Source of the DNA: Methanosaeta sp. PtaB.Bin039
Lineage (GTDB): Archaea > Halobacteriota > Methanosarcinia > Methanotrichales > Methanotrichaceae
Reading direction: 5' to 3'
DNA length: 60,395 nucleotides
NCBI GenBank assembly: GCA_002067795.1
Contig: MVQI01000053.1
Span: 1-60,395, forward strand
A program made the position numbers and the translations under genes. A model generated the notes under the pieces. The model ran no database searches. It was not told where the DNA came from and saw only the letters and a list, made by a program, of their open reading frames with translations. Below, one piece after another: positions 8,699 through 17,669 of the stretch. Each line of letters opens with the position of its first letter. Positions within the stretch are counted from its first letter, which is position 1.

Positions 8699-9195
8699 CG
8701 GTACTCCTCGCTTTCTTGACTGGCGATGCCCAGACTGAAATGGTGCATTTGAATCCCAAAGACGTCAGCTCCTCAGAAACTCCTGGGCCCCATCCGAGGG
8801 ATTTGCGCCTCCAATGCCTGTTCGGTGACGGCTTTTTGATTTGAGGAGATCACATACAAGACGAAATCGAACCTCGATCAAGGGACCACAGCCCCATTGT
8901 ACCGGCCTTACAGAAATTCTTTTTGGAATGAATTGGCGGATGATCCCGGCCCTGGGCGCCCAAGGCCAGAATCAGACTGCAAGGGGTGCCACAAAGGCGA
9001 GAATCGGCCAAATGAATGGCGTTTTTGGATCGGTCTGAGATCCGAAGAGAGACCGGTAAAGCGCCCCCCCACAGAGATGCCAGCCAGACGTGGAACATGG
9101 AGCGGCCTCAAAAGCCAGGAAACGTCGATGACATCGGTTGCAGTATGGGATTTGAGATAGGGAGATCTTGCAGTTGTGGATCGAGTGGGGTGAGC
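8699..9195. other. Divergent intergenic region, no gene identified
   Basis: About 500 bases separate glgP (leftward) and the next rightward gene. Several short frames overlap on both strands but show no family features. No tRNA-like structure was found. Confidence 0.35.
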
Positions 9196-9219
9196 AATCC
9201 TATCGCTAGGATTGATATA
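9196..9219 (+). promoter_or_regulatory. Palindromic operator candidate beside a TATA box
   Basis: AATCCTA (9196-9202) and TAGGATT (9207-9213) are perfect inverted repeats separated by TCGC, and the TATA-like GATATA follows at 9214-9219. A protein bound here would sit over the TFB/TBP site of the gene starting at 9243, as archaeal repressors often do. Confidence 0.5.
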
Positions 9220-9242
9220 GCTTCCCCGACAATAGCGCAATC

Positions 9243-10115
9243 ATGATCCACAAGGGAAAGAGGACTGCGGGCGGAACCATGTCCGCTGACCAGCAGGCGA
9301 AGGTCGACATCCTCCTGGATGAGTTCGTGACCCTGCTAAACGAGATCTCCGATGCCCGCCAACTGCAGCGAGGCATTGCCCGCTCCAGCCTGCCCTGCAG
9401 CCTGGTGGTTGTCAGGGATAAGAAGAAGCTGCTGATCCTCGCGCAGCTACGCATGGAAAACCTTTCCACCATGTATCTTGAAGCACTCGATATGGATATA
9501 GCCATGGATCAGGCCTTATCCAAGGCTGCGTGGGAGTTTGGCTTTGAGGATCCCTTCGTGCTGGAATTCCCGGCCGGTCTCCTGGACATGCCTTCCGCCG
9601 ACCGGAAGGAAGAGCTGTCCAGGCTGGCTAGCCAGCATCTGGAGTCCGAGTTCCTGCGCTTCTTAAACCTGCTCACCCAACTGCGCACCAGGCCTCTCTT
9701 TGGAGCTGTGCCTTTGAGGCTGGGAGAACAGTCTATCACAGCATTGGTTCCCGACTCGCCGCAAGGCGACCGGATTTATGATATCATCAACAAGGCGGCA
9801 GAGAAGAACCGGATGCAGACAAGGAGGATCAGCCGCATCCGAGCAAATAAGACATCTCTGCGCCAGGCCTGGATATCCCTGTGCGAGGCAAAGATGGTCG
9901 TGGCCGATCTGAGCACGGACCATCCCGAGGTGCTGTACGGCCTGGGCATTGCACACACCCTGGGACGCGATTGCATCCACATATGTCCCGCCGGCCAGGA
10001 GGCGCTTGAGCTCGATCGCACCCGATCTCTCGCCTATCATCCATCTGATCCCAACAGGCTGGAGGATGAGCTGGACCAGGCCTTGAAGGAGTGGCTGTCA
10101 CCGCTGGCAGAATAG
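9243..10115 (+). CDS. Protein with C-terminal TIR/deoxyribosyltransferase-like domain
   Basis: The C-terminal part (about residues 165-290) has the pattern of the nucleoside 2-deoxyribosyltransferase/TIR-like fold: RIYDIINKAAEKNRMQTRRI, then LCEAKMVVADLSTDHPEVLYGLGIAHTLGRDCIHI, with the conserved acidic and PEV.YGLGIAH motif. The N-terminal 160 residues, predicted mostly helical, match nothing I recognise. The fold is used by nucleotide-processing and signalling NADases, but the role here is unknown. ATG 9279 (MSADQQAK) is an alternative start; transcription from the TATA at 9214 would begin near 9243. An operator-like palindrome precedes it. Confidence 0.6.
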   Translation: MIHKGKRTAGGTMSADQQAKVDILLDEFVTLLNEISDARQLQRGIARSSLPCSLVVVRDKKKLLILAQLRMENLSTMYLEALDMDIAMDQALSKAAWEFGFEDPFVLEFPAGLLDMPSADRKEELSRLASQHLESEFLRFLNLLTQLRTRPLFGAVPLRLGEQSITALVPDSPQGDRIYDIINKAAEKNRMQTRRISRIRANKTSLRQAWISLCEAKMVVADLSTDHPEVLYGLGIAHTLGRDCIHICPAGQEALELDRTRSLAYHPSDPNRLEDELDQALKEWLSPLAE

Positions 10116-10344
10116 AGGTGGCCTGCCATCAAGTCAATGTACGTCCCCTCCCAGAGATTTTTTTGAAAAATGCGGAAGGCGACGCACTTCCAGCACCGGC
10201 TGGTCTATCAGGGCAAGCATCTCGCCCCGGACCATTGCCTATAGAGTTATATACGACTTCCCGTAATAGCGAAACCCGGCTTCAGAACTAGGTTTCCGAT
10301 CTGGCATGGCTGATTCACGGATAAGTCCAGGAGGGTAAGCGCAA

Positions 10345-11466
10345 TTGAAGAGGATAAGGTTGGCAGTTGCTGGGCTGGGCAACTGCGCAAGCTCACTGAT
10401 CCAGGGTATTGATTATTACCGAACCCGAGGTGCAGAGGATTGCATAGGGCTCATGCATTACGATATCGGAGGATACAGGCCTGGGGATATCGATGTTGTG
10501 GCCGCCTTTGATGTCGATTCCAGGAAGGTAGGAAGGGACATCTCCGAGGCGGTATTTGCCAGCCCCAACTGCACCCAGGTATTCAATCCCCACGTATCCT
10601 TCAAGGATGTGACCGTTAAGATGGGGCCAGTCATGGACGGAGTAGCCCCACACATGAAGGATTACCCTCTGCAAGACACATTCTCCGTTGCAAGACAGGA
10701 CCCGTGTGATGTGGTCAGGGAACTGGAGAAGAGCGAGGCCGAGGTCCTGATAAACTATATGCCGGTGGGCTCGGAGCAGGCTACACGCTTTTACGCCCAG
10801 TCCGCCCTGGATGCCGGAGTTGCGTTCATCAACTGCATGCCGGTTTTCATCGCATCGGATCCGGTTTGGGCGAACCGTTTCGAGCAGAAGAGGGTGCCAA
10901 TCGTTGGCGATGACATCAAGTCTCAGATCGGAGCCACCATCGTGCATCGAACACTGACCAAGCTCTTCATGGACAGAGGCTGCCACCTCGATCGCACCTA
11001 TCAGCTCAATGTGGGAGGGAACACCGATTTTCTCAATATGCTCTCACGGGAGAGGCTGAAGTCGAAGAAGATATCAAAGACCGAGGCGGTTCAGTCAGTC
11101 CTGGACGAAAACCCCCTGGCTCAGGAGAACATCCATATCGGACCCTGCGACTACATACCATGGCAGAAGGACAACAAGATCTGCTTCCTGCGCATGGAAG
11201 GCCGGATCTTCGGTGATGTGCCGATAAACCTGGAGCTCAGGCTCTCTGTGGAGGATTCGCCCAACAGCGGAGGATGCACCATCGATGCCATCCGCGTATG
11301 CAAGCTGGCGCTTGAGAGGGGGATTGGAGGGCCCCTTCTTGAGATCTCCGCCTACACGATGAAGCATCCGCCGGTCCAGTTCCCGGACGAGATGGCCAGG
11401 GAGATGGTGGAGCGGTTCATATCCGGAGAGCCTGGAAGCAGCCAAACCCAGCCCTTGTCGACCTGA
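10345..11466 (+). CDS. ino1: Inositol-3-phosphate synthase
   Basis: This NAD-dependent enzyme converts glucose 6-phosphate to inositol 3-phosphate, feeding archaeal inositol phospholipids or di-inositol phosphate. The N-terminus IRLAVAGLGNCASSLIQGIDYY is the Rossmann NAD-binding signature of the short archaeal/mycobacterial form. Further landmarks are VLINYMPVGSEQATRFYA, FINCMPVFIASDP, VPIVGDDIKSQIGATIVHR and LNVGGNTDFLNM. The start is TTG 10345 with GGAGGGT at 10330-10336. A TATA box GTTATATAC at about 10243-10251 lies upstream, giving a leader of about 70 bases. Confidence 0.92.
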   Translation: MKRIRLAVAGLGNCASSLIQGIDYYRTRGAEDCIGLMHYDIGGYRPGDIDVVAAFDVDSRKVGRDISEAVFASPNCTQVFNPHVSFKDVTVKMGPVMDGVAPHMKDYPLQDTFSVARQDPCDVVRELEKSEAEVLINYMPVGSEQATRFYAQSALDAGVAFINCMPVFIASDPVWANRFEQKRVPIVGDDIKSQIGATIVHRTLTKLFMDRGCHLDRTYQLNVGGNTDFLNMLSRERLKSKKISKTEAVQSVLDENPLAQENIHIGPCDYIPWQKDNKICFLRMEGRIFGDVPINLELRLSVEDSPNSGGCTIDAIRVCKLALERGIGGPLLEISAYTMKHPPVQFPDEMAREMVERFISGEPGSSQTQPLST

Positions 11467-11684
11467 CCCTCCCTGTCGCATCAATGAAAAGAAGCCGGCA
11501 GCGGGCATCACCCAGGGATCTCAAGAGTGCCCGCTCCAGGACAACTCCATATCTGATTGAAAGCCTGGCATATCGAAAGTCCCCTGGCAAGGAGAGGCCT
11601 TCTTGGGCATGTGGGCGATCTTTATCGACGATTGTCTTAGCATGAGGGTAAGATTTAAGGCATAGAGAGATAATCCCAAAGAGC

Positions 11685-12350
11685 ATGCGAGCAACCAGCA
11701 ACGTAGCGTTCGGGATTTCCCTGCTGATCATAGTCTTCGCATTGATTTTGCCGGCGCAGGCCAAGATCACCTCTGGATGCGGAAGCAACTGGCTGGGCGG
11801 CGATGTTATAGGTTCTGCCACAGTCACCCCTGTTGGAGTTGAGCGGCCTAACATGAACGTCCCTGAGCCCAAGGTGACCAAGCCGGATATGTCCATGCCC
11901 AAGCCGAACCCGCAGCCCCTGAAGAAGGATAGCAACGCCAGCAATGCCAGCAATGAGACAGGACCGGCGGCAGAAGAGGCGTTGGGGCAACCGGAAGATG
12001 TATCCTTCAACCTATCCGGCAAATGGGCGTTTTCGTTCTTGGATGGTAGCGGACCCTCTGCCGAACTCACTATTTACCCTGCCGGCAAGATGTTCTTCGG
12101 GCGTGGAACGCTCGTCAAGGACAACTCGACTATCCCTGTAACAGCGGTCGGTTCTCAGGACAGCCAGGCCATCAAGCTCGACATAGTTCAGACCGTGGAT
12201 GGCGAGAAGTTCAGACAGGACACCCTTTACAAGATGAAGCTATCTGCCAACAATCAGACGCTTCAAGGGACCTATGACCAGATGGGGACCGAGGGCTCGG
12301 CAGGAAAGGTAGTAGCCAGCGGCAATGTCACAGGTCAGCGAATCGCCTAG
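11685..12350 (+). CDS. Secreted protein with Asn-rich linker and beta domain
   Basis: The 221-residue protein has a signal peptide (residues about 6-26, FGISLLIIVFALILPAQA), a Pro/Lys/Asn-rich linker (NPQPLKKDSNASNASNETG), and a C-terminal beta-rich domain (DVSFNLSGKWAFSFLDGSGPSAELTIYPAGKMFFGRGTL, ending SGNVTGQRIA). The domain resembles a small lipocalin-like or avidin-like barrel in pattern only. The start is ATG 11685 after TATA-like GATTTAAGG at about 11652. Function unknown; surface location likely. Confidence 0.6.
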   Translation: MRATSNVAFGISLLIIVFALILPAQAKITSGCGSNWLGGDVIGSATVTPVGVERPNMNVPEPKVTKPDMSMPKPNPQPLKKDSNASNASNETGPAAEEALGQPEDVSFNLSGKWAFSFLDGSGPSAELTIYPAGKMFFGRGTLVKDNSTIPVTAVGSQDSQAIKLDIVQTVDGEKFRQDTLYKMKLSANNQTLQGTYDQMGTEGSAGKVVASGNVTGQRIA

Positions 12351-12627
12351 GCACTGTCGCCTCCCGGGATTTTCGCCCCCGATGAGAAAACCAGGAATCT
12401 CACCGTCATCGTTTCACAAAAAGGAAATTGGCGACCGTTCCAAGGGATTAGGGCTCGGGCCGGCGTCTGTCATGCAGCCGGGCCGGCCCGATTCTTCAAT
12501 CTTTCAGCCCAGCTTTTGCGATACTGAAAAGACGCCCGGACCTGAATCACCGGCTCTTTTTTTCGAACTCGCCTTCCTGCAAGAAAGATACTGGGACGTG
12601 AGACGAAAAAAAGGGAGGATTTGGCCC

Positions 12628-13098
12628 TCAGCGGTGGTAAGGCTCGTTTCGCAGAATCCGAAAAGCCCTGTAGAGCTGTTCTATAAGGATCAGGCGCATC
12701 AGCTGGTGAGGAAAGGTCATCTTGGAGAAGGACAGCCGGAGGCTGGAGCGCTCCAGAACCAAAGGGTGGAGGCCTAAAGGGCCACCGATTATAAACTCCA
12801 CGGCGCTTATTCCGCCCAGCATCTGATCCCGGAGCCATTCGGCAAGCTGAATGGAATCCAGGCTTCGGCCCTCGCGGTCGAGAGACACAACCGCGCAGCC
12901 GGGCCTCATCTGCGAGAGGATGGATCTGGCCTCCTTCTCCATGGCCAGGGCCTCCTGCCGCGAGCTGCCCAGGGCAGATTCCGGCACCTCCACAACCTCG
13001 AGGCGAGCATAGGGGGAGATGCGACGGGCGTAATCGGAGAATCCATCCGAGAGATAGCGCTCTCGAAGTCTTCCAACCGCGATCAGCCTGATGATCAT
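12628..13098 (-). CDS. rlmH: 23S rRNA pseudouridine-1915 N3-methyltransferase RlmH
   Basis: RlmH is a small SPOUT (knotted) SAM-dependent methyltransferase that methylates a pseudouridine in helix 69 of 23S rRNA. At 156 residues it has the usual length. The N-terminus MIIRLIAVGRLRERYLSDGFSDYARRISPY, the SAM-knot loop AVEFIIGGPLGL, and the highly conserved C-terminus LIEQLYRAFRILRNEPYHR are all present. It stands apart from its neighbours. Confidence 0.93.
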   Translation of the reverse strand: MIIRLIAVGRLRERYLSDGFSDYARRISPYARLEVVEVPESALGSSRQEALAMEKEARSILSQMRPGCAVVSLDREGRSLDSIQLAEWLRDQMLGGISAVEFIIGGPLGLHPLVLERSSLRLSFSKMTFPHQLMRLILIEQLYRAFRILRNEPYHR

Positions 13099-13190
13099 TC
13101 CTGTGAGATGCCAAATCCCAAAAAGCCGCTTGATATCCAGGGCATCGAGATCCGGAAAACCCGAAGCGTGGGATGGCTCGGCTGTGGCCC

Positions 13191-13496
13191 TCAGCCCTTC
13201 ACGTTCTCAATTATCTCCTCGACCTCATCATAGCCTTCCTTGTAGAGCTCCTCTTCGCTTGGTGCAAGCTCCTTGAGAAGGCGCAGGAACTCGCCAGCGT
13301 GGACTACCTCTTCTTCTGCAATGTCCAGCAGGACTGACCTGGCTAGCTGGTCGTCGGTGGACTCGGCCAGCTGGGTATAGAGTTGCACTGCTTCGTACTC
13401 GGCTGCCACCATGTACCGGATGGCCCGGACCAGCTCGCTGCTGGTAAGCTTCCTCTCGGCGGCCAAGCCGGAAAAGGGAGACGCAAATTCTGGCAT
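13191..13496 (-). CDS. Encapsulated-ferritin-like (EncFtn-type) protein
   Basis: A 101-residue helical protein starting MPEFASPFSGL and containing RAIRYMVAAEYEAVQLYTQLAEST and LLDIAEEEVVHAGEFLRLL. The Glu in AAEYEA and the EEEVVHAGEF pair are the expected iron ligands of the half-ferritin that dimerises to form a ferroxidase centre. In Pyrococcus-type proteins this domain is fused to an encapsulin shell; here it stands alone and no encapsulin is in the window. ATG 13496 gives the family-typical N-terminus; TTG 13502 is two codons upstream. Role in iron storage or oxidative stress is inferred from the family. Confidence 0.8.
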   Translation of the reverse strand: MPEFASPFSGLAAERKLTSSELVRAIRYMVAAEYEAVQLYTQLAESTDDQLARSVLLDIAEEEVVHAGEFLRLLKELAPSEEELYKEGYDEVEEIIENVKG

Positions 13497-13658
13497 AGGC
13501 AACCATGTTGGAGAGGAGAGGGCTTATAGGTTTCGGCTTCTTGGAAATAGCCTCATCTCCCCATCCTTATGTGGGGGCTCATCGGTAAGCCTTATTGCCC
13601 ACAGACACCTGTGCCGCAGCCATTTGGCCGCTATCTCAGGGCTGCTCGGATCGGCCTT

Positions 13659-14066
13659 TTAGCGAACTTTCTTAACTTGGGTTCGGTTTAGCTTATCCAT
13701 CATCTTCTTGATGGAACCTGGGACCTTGCTGTTCCCCTTCGTGAGGTCTTCCCCGGTCTTGACCGAGTCGCGGACGGTTGTGCCCATCCCCCTCATCATC
13801 TTCAGGGCCTTTTCTGGATCGACGCCGTAGCGGGCCATGTATTCATACTGGCTCAACTGAAGACCGGTGGCGGTTATGTATATCGGGTCCCCGTAGATCG
13901 GAGTGATCTTGCCTGCAGGAAGCTTCCACTCAAAGCCCTCTGGCGGGAGACAATCGAGCCAGTCCCTCCTCTTTCCGTCATGACCAGGACTCTCATCCTT
14001 CTCCAGATCAAGGGTGTCAATTACGTTGACAGCTCCACACTTGTGACAGATCAGCTTCTTGATCAA
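13659..14066 (-). CDS. Zinc-ribbon protein of 135 residues, paralogue A
   Basis: The N-terminus ICHKCGAVNVIDT is one half of a zinc ribbon. The middle (DWLDCLPPEGFEWKLPAGK..YGDPIYIT) and YMARYGVDPEKALKMMRGM are also seen, in the same order, in the gene at 14409-14699, so the two are paralogues. The Lys-rich C-terminal extension is specific to this copy. The start is TTG 14066 with GGGGTG at good spacing. An AT-rich promoter (AATATATATA around 14108-14120) lies upstream. A nucleic-acid-binding role is only a guess. Confidence 0.6.
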   Translation of the reverse strand: MIKKLICHKCGAVNVIDTLDLEKDESPGHDGKRRDWLDCLPPEGFEWKLPAGKITPIYGDPIYITATGLQLSQYEYMARYGVDPEKALKMMRGMGTTVRDSVKTGEDLTKGNSKVPGSIKKMMDKLNRTQVKKVR

Positions 14067-14408
14067 TTCAACACCCCATTAAGTTTATTATTATGATATC
14101 TAAAAAGTAATATATATAACTTTTGTCTGAGAATTTTATCTTTCGCCGAAAGCCAGGCGACGCCTCCAAGAAAGACAGATGGGACTGAAAAGAAGATGAA
14201 CTGGAGGGAGGCGATATGGATCTGCCGCGTATGCGAAGCTCCCCCTCGCGCCAAGCATAGGCCGCCTCCTGCCACCATTGTGAAACCGGCAACCATGTAC
14301 CTCACCAATACGAATCCCAGCGTCCGGAGCTGAAGCTGCCCCTAAATCCACAGACAAGGCCTTCGTCATGCTGCAGACGATCCCATTGGAATGGACAATG
14401 CGCGCCGG
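14067..14408. other. Spacer between zinc-ribbon paralogues
   Basis: Contains the AT-rich promoter of the 13659 gene near 14085-14125. A leftward frame of 81 codons (14063-14308) has a hydrophobic middle but no good start signal and is not called. Confidence 0.4.
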
Positions 14409-14699
14409 TTACTGGCCGCTCTTCCGCTTGATCCGGATGTGGCGCCTCATGAATTGAAATGCGCGCTCCGGATCCACGGCAAACAACTCTATGAACTCCG
14501 TTCGACGGTGAATATTGTTGTAGGTATCCAGATAGTATATCGTGCCGTCAGCAAGCTCTTTTTTCCCTGCCGGCACCTTCCAGTCGCGCCCCTCAGGAGC
14601 CTGACACTCCATCCACCCATCGGCGAAGTCCGCCTTCTTAGTCTTCTTGACGTCTATCTCCGCGCCGCAGCATCCGCAGACGTACCTCTTGCCGAACAT
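14409..14699 (-). CDS. Zinc-ribbon protein of 96 residues, paralogue B
   Basis: The protein begins MFGKRYVCGCCGAEIDVKKTKKADF, a CxCC zinc-knuckle-like start, followed by GWMECQAPEGRDWKVPAGKKELADGTIYYLDTYNNIHRRTEFIELFAVDPERAFQFMRR. The PEG-W-K-PAGK and VDPE-A-FMR segments match the paralogue at 13659-14066. AAGGTG precedes the ATG. I do not recognise a named family; the pair looks like a lineage-specific duplication. Confidence 0.6.
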   Translation of the reverse strand: MFGKRYVCGCCGAEIDVKKTKKADFADGWMECQAPEGRDWKVPAGKKELADGTIYYLDTYNNIHRRTEFIELFAVDPERAFQFMRRHIRIKRKSGQ

Positions 14700-15336
14700 T
14701 TATTTAAACACCTTGGTTTTATATTGTTACTTGTAGTTTATAGATTTTTTGGACGCAAATATTTATTCTCATTAAGTAATGAATATAATAAGAGCAGGAA
14801 CAGATAAAACCCATACCCGTCCTCAGGCAAGAACCCCATACAGGAGAGTATGTGCGGGATTCTGCCATAAGTGCAGCAGCAGGTTTGCGGTTCGAGGCCA
14901 TCCTGAGACCCTTGAGATGTGGCGAGCAGCTGATGACAAAGGGCGACCTTGGGGATCTTGCGGTGCAGAAATCTATAAGAGGATGCAAATGATGGATCCG
15001 AAGAAAATCCACCATGCCCCCAGACCAGGCAGTACGGCCACGCACGCCGCCGTGGCAGGATCTCTTTTCTGAGGACCACGCTAAAGAGACGTCTTTGGGA
15101 TCGGGGAGGCTCGGTGGCTCACGACCGGATTCATCGCCGCCGATGTCGGGCGCAGCTATCGTCTCTGAGACGACAGCGCGATATCCGCCCAAAAATCGCC
15201 TGATGATCTGCCCCACTGCATAGAGAAATGATGGAGCACTCGAACCTCATTCGGAACTCATTGGGCAGATGCCGGGAAATATCAATATCAGGATAAGGTT
15301 TTATACGCCTTTTTTAAAGATGTATCTCGAAGAGAT
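14700..15336. other. Long gap before the tetraether-synthase operon
   Basis: About 640 bases with no convincing gene. It holds an AT-rich segment (14700-14800), a strong stem-loop at 15151-15180, and the TATA-like TTTTATA near 15299-15305 that likely drives the gene at 15337. A rightward frame of 97 codons at 14779-15072 has two CxxC-like pairs but no family match. Confidence 0.4.
15155..15177. ncRNA. Strong stem-loop in a gene-free gap
   Basis: TCGTCTC (15159-15165) pairs perfectly with GAGACGA (15167-15173) around a single T, which in RNA would open to a small loop. The stem extends with GCT/AGC beyond an A-C mismatch and with CGC/GCG beyond a bulge. It is about 160 bases before the downstream start. 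It could be part of a small RNA, a terminator or a leader; I cannot tell which. Confidence 0.3.
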
Positions 15337-16851
15337 ATGGAATATCGGCTACGTCCGGCGATCGAGAGGGAAGTGCCATCCGTCTGCCCGGTCTGCCTCA
15401 CCGCCCTGACCGCACGCCTCCGACTGGAGGGGGAGGGAGTCGTGATCCTGAAGACCTGCCCAAAGCACGGGCAGTTCGAGGATGTCTACTGGTCCGACGC
15501 CGCCCTGCTTCAGCGGTTCCTGCGTTTCGGCCTGGACGGAGAGTCGCAGGCAGAGCCCAATGACAGACTTGAGGGCTGCCCCTCGAACTGCGGCCTGTGC
15601 ACCCAGCATCGCACCCCAACCTTGCTGGCCAATATCGATCTGACCGACCGATGCGACCTGAGGTGCCCGATCTGCTTCGCTCGATCTGCTGAAGGTGGGG
15701 CGGCCGAACCCTCTATTCAGCAGCTTGAGGAGATGATGAGGGCTCTGCGCAGCCAGCGTCCTGTGGGCTGCCAGGCGGTCCAGTTCTCAGGAGGAGAGCC
15801 CACGCTGCGCGAGGACCTGCCAACGATCATCAGGATGGCTCGCAGGATGGGCTTTTCCCAGATACAGATTGCCACCAACGGCCTGCGCCTGGCACAGATG
15901 CCCGGCCTCGCCAGCCAGTTGCGAAAGAGCGGGCTTGACACGGTATACCTGCAGTTCGATGGGGTGACATCCGAGGCCTACAGGCTGACCCGCGGCCGGG
16001 ACCTGCTGGACGCAAAAGAGAGGTCGGTGAAGGTTTGCCGCGAGTCAGGAATGGAGAGCCTGGTTCTGGTGCCCACCGTTGCCAGAGGATTGAACGACGA
16101 CCAGCTCTACGCAATTGTGAAATACGCCAGGCAGAACACGGACATAGTCAGAGGGGTGAACTTTCAGCCTGTATCGTTTTCTGGCCGGATCGACCTGGCG
16201 GAGAGGACGGCGCGCCGCATAACGGTCTCCGACGTTCTCAGGCTGCTGGAGGAGCAGAGCGATGGACGAATCGCAAGAGACGACTTCTACCCGGTTCCCT
16301 TCGTCGATCCCATAGCCAGGCTGATCGAGACGGAGTCAGGGCAGCCCCAGGCCAGGTTCTCCATCCACCCATGCTGCGGGGCGGCAACCTACCTCTACAT
16401 AAGCAGAGAGGGGCCAGTTCCCATCACACGCTTTCTGGATGTGGAAAGGCTGATGGAGAGGATCAAGGACTCGGTCGAGAAGTCCGATGGCTCTGCCCTT
16501 GGCCGTCTGAGAGCCAGGGGGACTATACTGAAGCAGCTTCACAGCTTCATAGATGAGACCAGGGCCCCTGCAGACCTCCACATATCCGGACTTCTTCGAG
16601 GAGTGCTCAAGTCCGGAACCAAGGACGCCCTGCGTGAGTTTCACAGAAAGACACTGTTCATAGGGGTGATGCATTTCCAGGATTTGTATAATATGGACCT
16701 GAACAGGCTGCGAAGATGCGGCATACACTATGCTACGCCGGACGGAAGGATTATACCCTTCTGCGCCTACAACAATATACATCGCCGCTTTGCGGATGGG
16801 CAGGGGAAATGCCGGGTTTGCGAAGAGAAGAGATCGTCGGAGGACCTGTGA
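15337..16851 (+). CDS. tes: Radical SAM tetraether lipid synthase (Tes/GDGT-MAS-like)
   Basis: Tes joins the phytanyl ends of two archaeol phospholipids through C-C bonds to make macrocyclic or tetraether membrane lipids. The 504 residues show the family layout: an N-terminal metal site (C17, C20, C41, H44), CPSNCGLCTQH (C81, C85, C88, H91), then the SAM cluster C106xxxC110xxC113 in DRCDLRCPICF, AVQFSGGEPTLREDLP, IATNGLRLAQ, VYLQFDGV, LVPTVARGLND and RGVNFQPVSFSGR. A further Cys group near the end (CRVCEE) is present. The downstream gene starts within its stop codon, so the enzyme is coupled to a UbiA prenyltransferase and a glycosyltransferase. Family membership is confident; the exact lipid product is inferred. 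Confidence 0.85.
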   Translation: MEYRLRPAIEREVPSVCPVCLTALTARLRLEGEGVVILKTCPKHGQFEDVYWSDAALLQRFLRFGLDGESQAEPNDRLEGCPSNCGLCTQHRTPTLLANIDLTDRCDLRCPICFARSAEGGAAEPSIQQLEEMMRALRSQRPVGCQAVQFSGGEPTLREDLPTIIRMARRMGFSQIQIATNGLRLAQMPGLASQLRKSGLDTVYLQFDGVTSEAYRLTRGRDLLDAKERSVKVCRESGMESLVLVPTVARGLNDDQLYAIVKYARQNTDIVRGVNFQPVSFSGRIDLAERTARRITVSDVLRLLEEQSDGRIARDDFYPVPFVDPIARLIETESGQPQARFSIHPCCGAATYLYISREGPVPITRFLDVERLMERIKDSVEKSDGSALGRLRARGTILKQLHSFIDETRAPADLHISGLLRGVLKSGTKDALREFHRKTLFIGVMHFQDLYNMDLNRLRRCGIHYATPDGRIIPFCAYNNIHRRFADGQGKCRVCEEKRSSEDL

Positions 16852-17669
16852 CCTTGAAGATGGCAGTCCAGATGATGAGGATCGGAGACTGGATCCGCTT
16901 CTATCCAGCCTTCCCGCTGGCAGGCGCCTGCCTCTCCGGATGCCACTTTACCCGGACAGCGCTGGTGCTTGCACTTTACATCATTATGATAGGATACGCC
17001 TTCGCTGTAAACAACTATTTCGATGCTGAGATAGACCAGAACCACAAGGGAAAGCATAATTCTGGGAAAAATCCCCTGGCCATGGGATGGATCAGCCTGA
17101 GAGATGCCAGAAGGGTACTCGAGGGATTGATCATCGTTTCGCTGATCATGATGATGGCCATTGGATGGATGGCTGGTGGGTGGCAGGGTCCAGCGCTGGC
17201 CTTGCTCAACCTTCTTCTCCTCACCGCCTATTCAGGCGGACCCCGCCTCAAGGAGATCCCCGGTGCCGACCTCACTGCCCACGGGCTGATGTTCGGAGCG
17301 CTTCCTGTGGCTTGCGGATTCTATCTTGGGGGAGGATCTGCATCCTGGTTGCTGGTCCTGGCATCCTCTGTCGCCTTCCTGCTTGGTGCAGAGGCTCTGG
17401 TAGCTCATCAGATGGTGGATTTCCGGGAGGATTTCTGCAGCACAAAGACCACGGTTGTGTCGATTGGGCAGGCGCGGGGCGGAGTCTTGCTGGCCTTTCT
17501 GGCCCTCTCCTCAGCTGCCCTTGTTGCCGCAGCTGCATGGTCGGCCCTCATACCCCTGCATTATGCCTGGCCTCTGATCGCCTATCTGCTGTCATATCCA
17601 GTCTTCTCGGTCAGGAAAGTGAGAGATGAACTGCGTCAAGATATCCGTGATCCTGCCATCCCTCAATGA
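16848..17669 (+). CDS. UbiA-family prenyltransferase
   Basis: An integral membrane enzyme that joins isoprenoid diphosphates to an acceptor. The first Asp-rich motif is N55xxxD59xxxD63 (NNYFDAEID) and the second is in HQMVDFREDFCSTKTT; about eight hydrophobic segments are visible. GTG 16848 overlaps the tes stop and is preceded by GGAGG at 16839-16843, showing translational coupling. By context the acceptor is likely a lipid precursor, for example glycerol phosphate derivatives as in archaeal digeranylgeranylglyceryl phosphate synthase, but other UbiA substrates (quinones, haem) cannot be excluded. Confidence 0.8.
   Translation: MTLKMAVQMMRIGDWIRFYPAFPLAGACLSGCHFTRTALVLALYIIMIGYAFAVNNYFDAEIDQNHKGKHNSGKNPLAMGWISLRDARRVLEGLIIVSLIMMMAIGWMAGGWQGPALALLNLLLLTAYSGGPRLKEIPGADLTAHGLMFGALPVACGFYLGGGSASWLLVLASSVAFLLGAEALVAHQMVDFREDFCSTKTTVVSIGQARGGVLLAFLALSSAALVAAAAWSALIPLHYAWPLIAYLLSYPVFSVRKVRDELRQDIRDPAIPQ

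Noticed and set aside
14063-14308. 81-codon hydrophobic leftward frame between zinc-ribbon genes
   Set aside because: No start signal, overlaps an AT-rich promoter and another frame, and has no clear membrane topology.
14779-15072. 97-codon frame with CxxC-like pairs
   Set aside because: Weak start context and no recognisable zinc-binding fold; the region is better described as non-coding.
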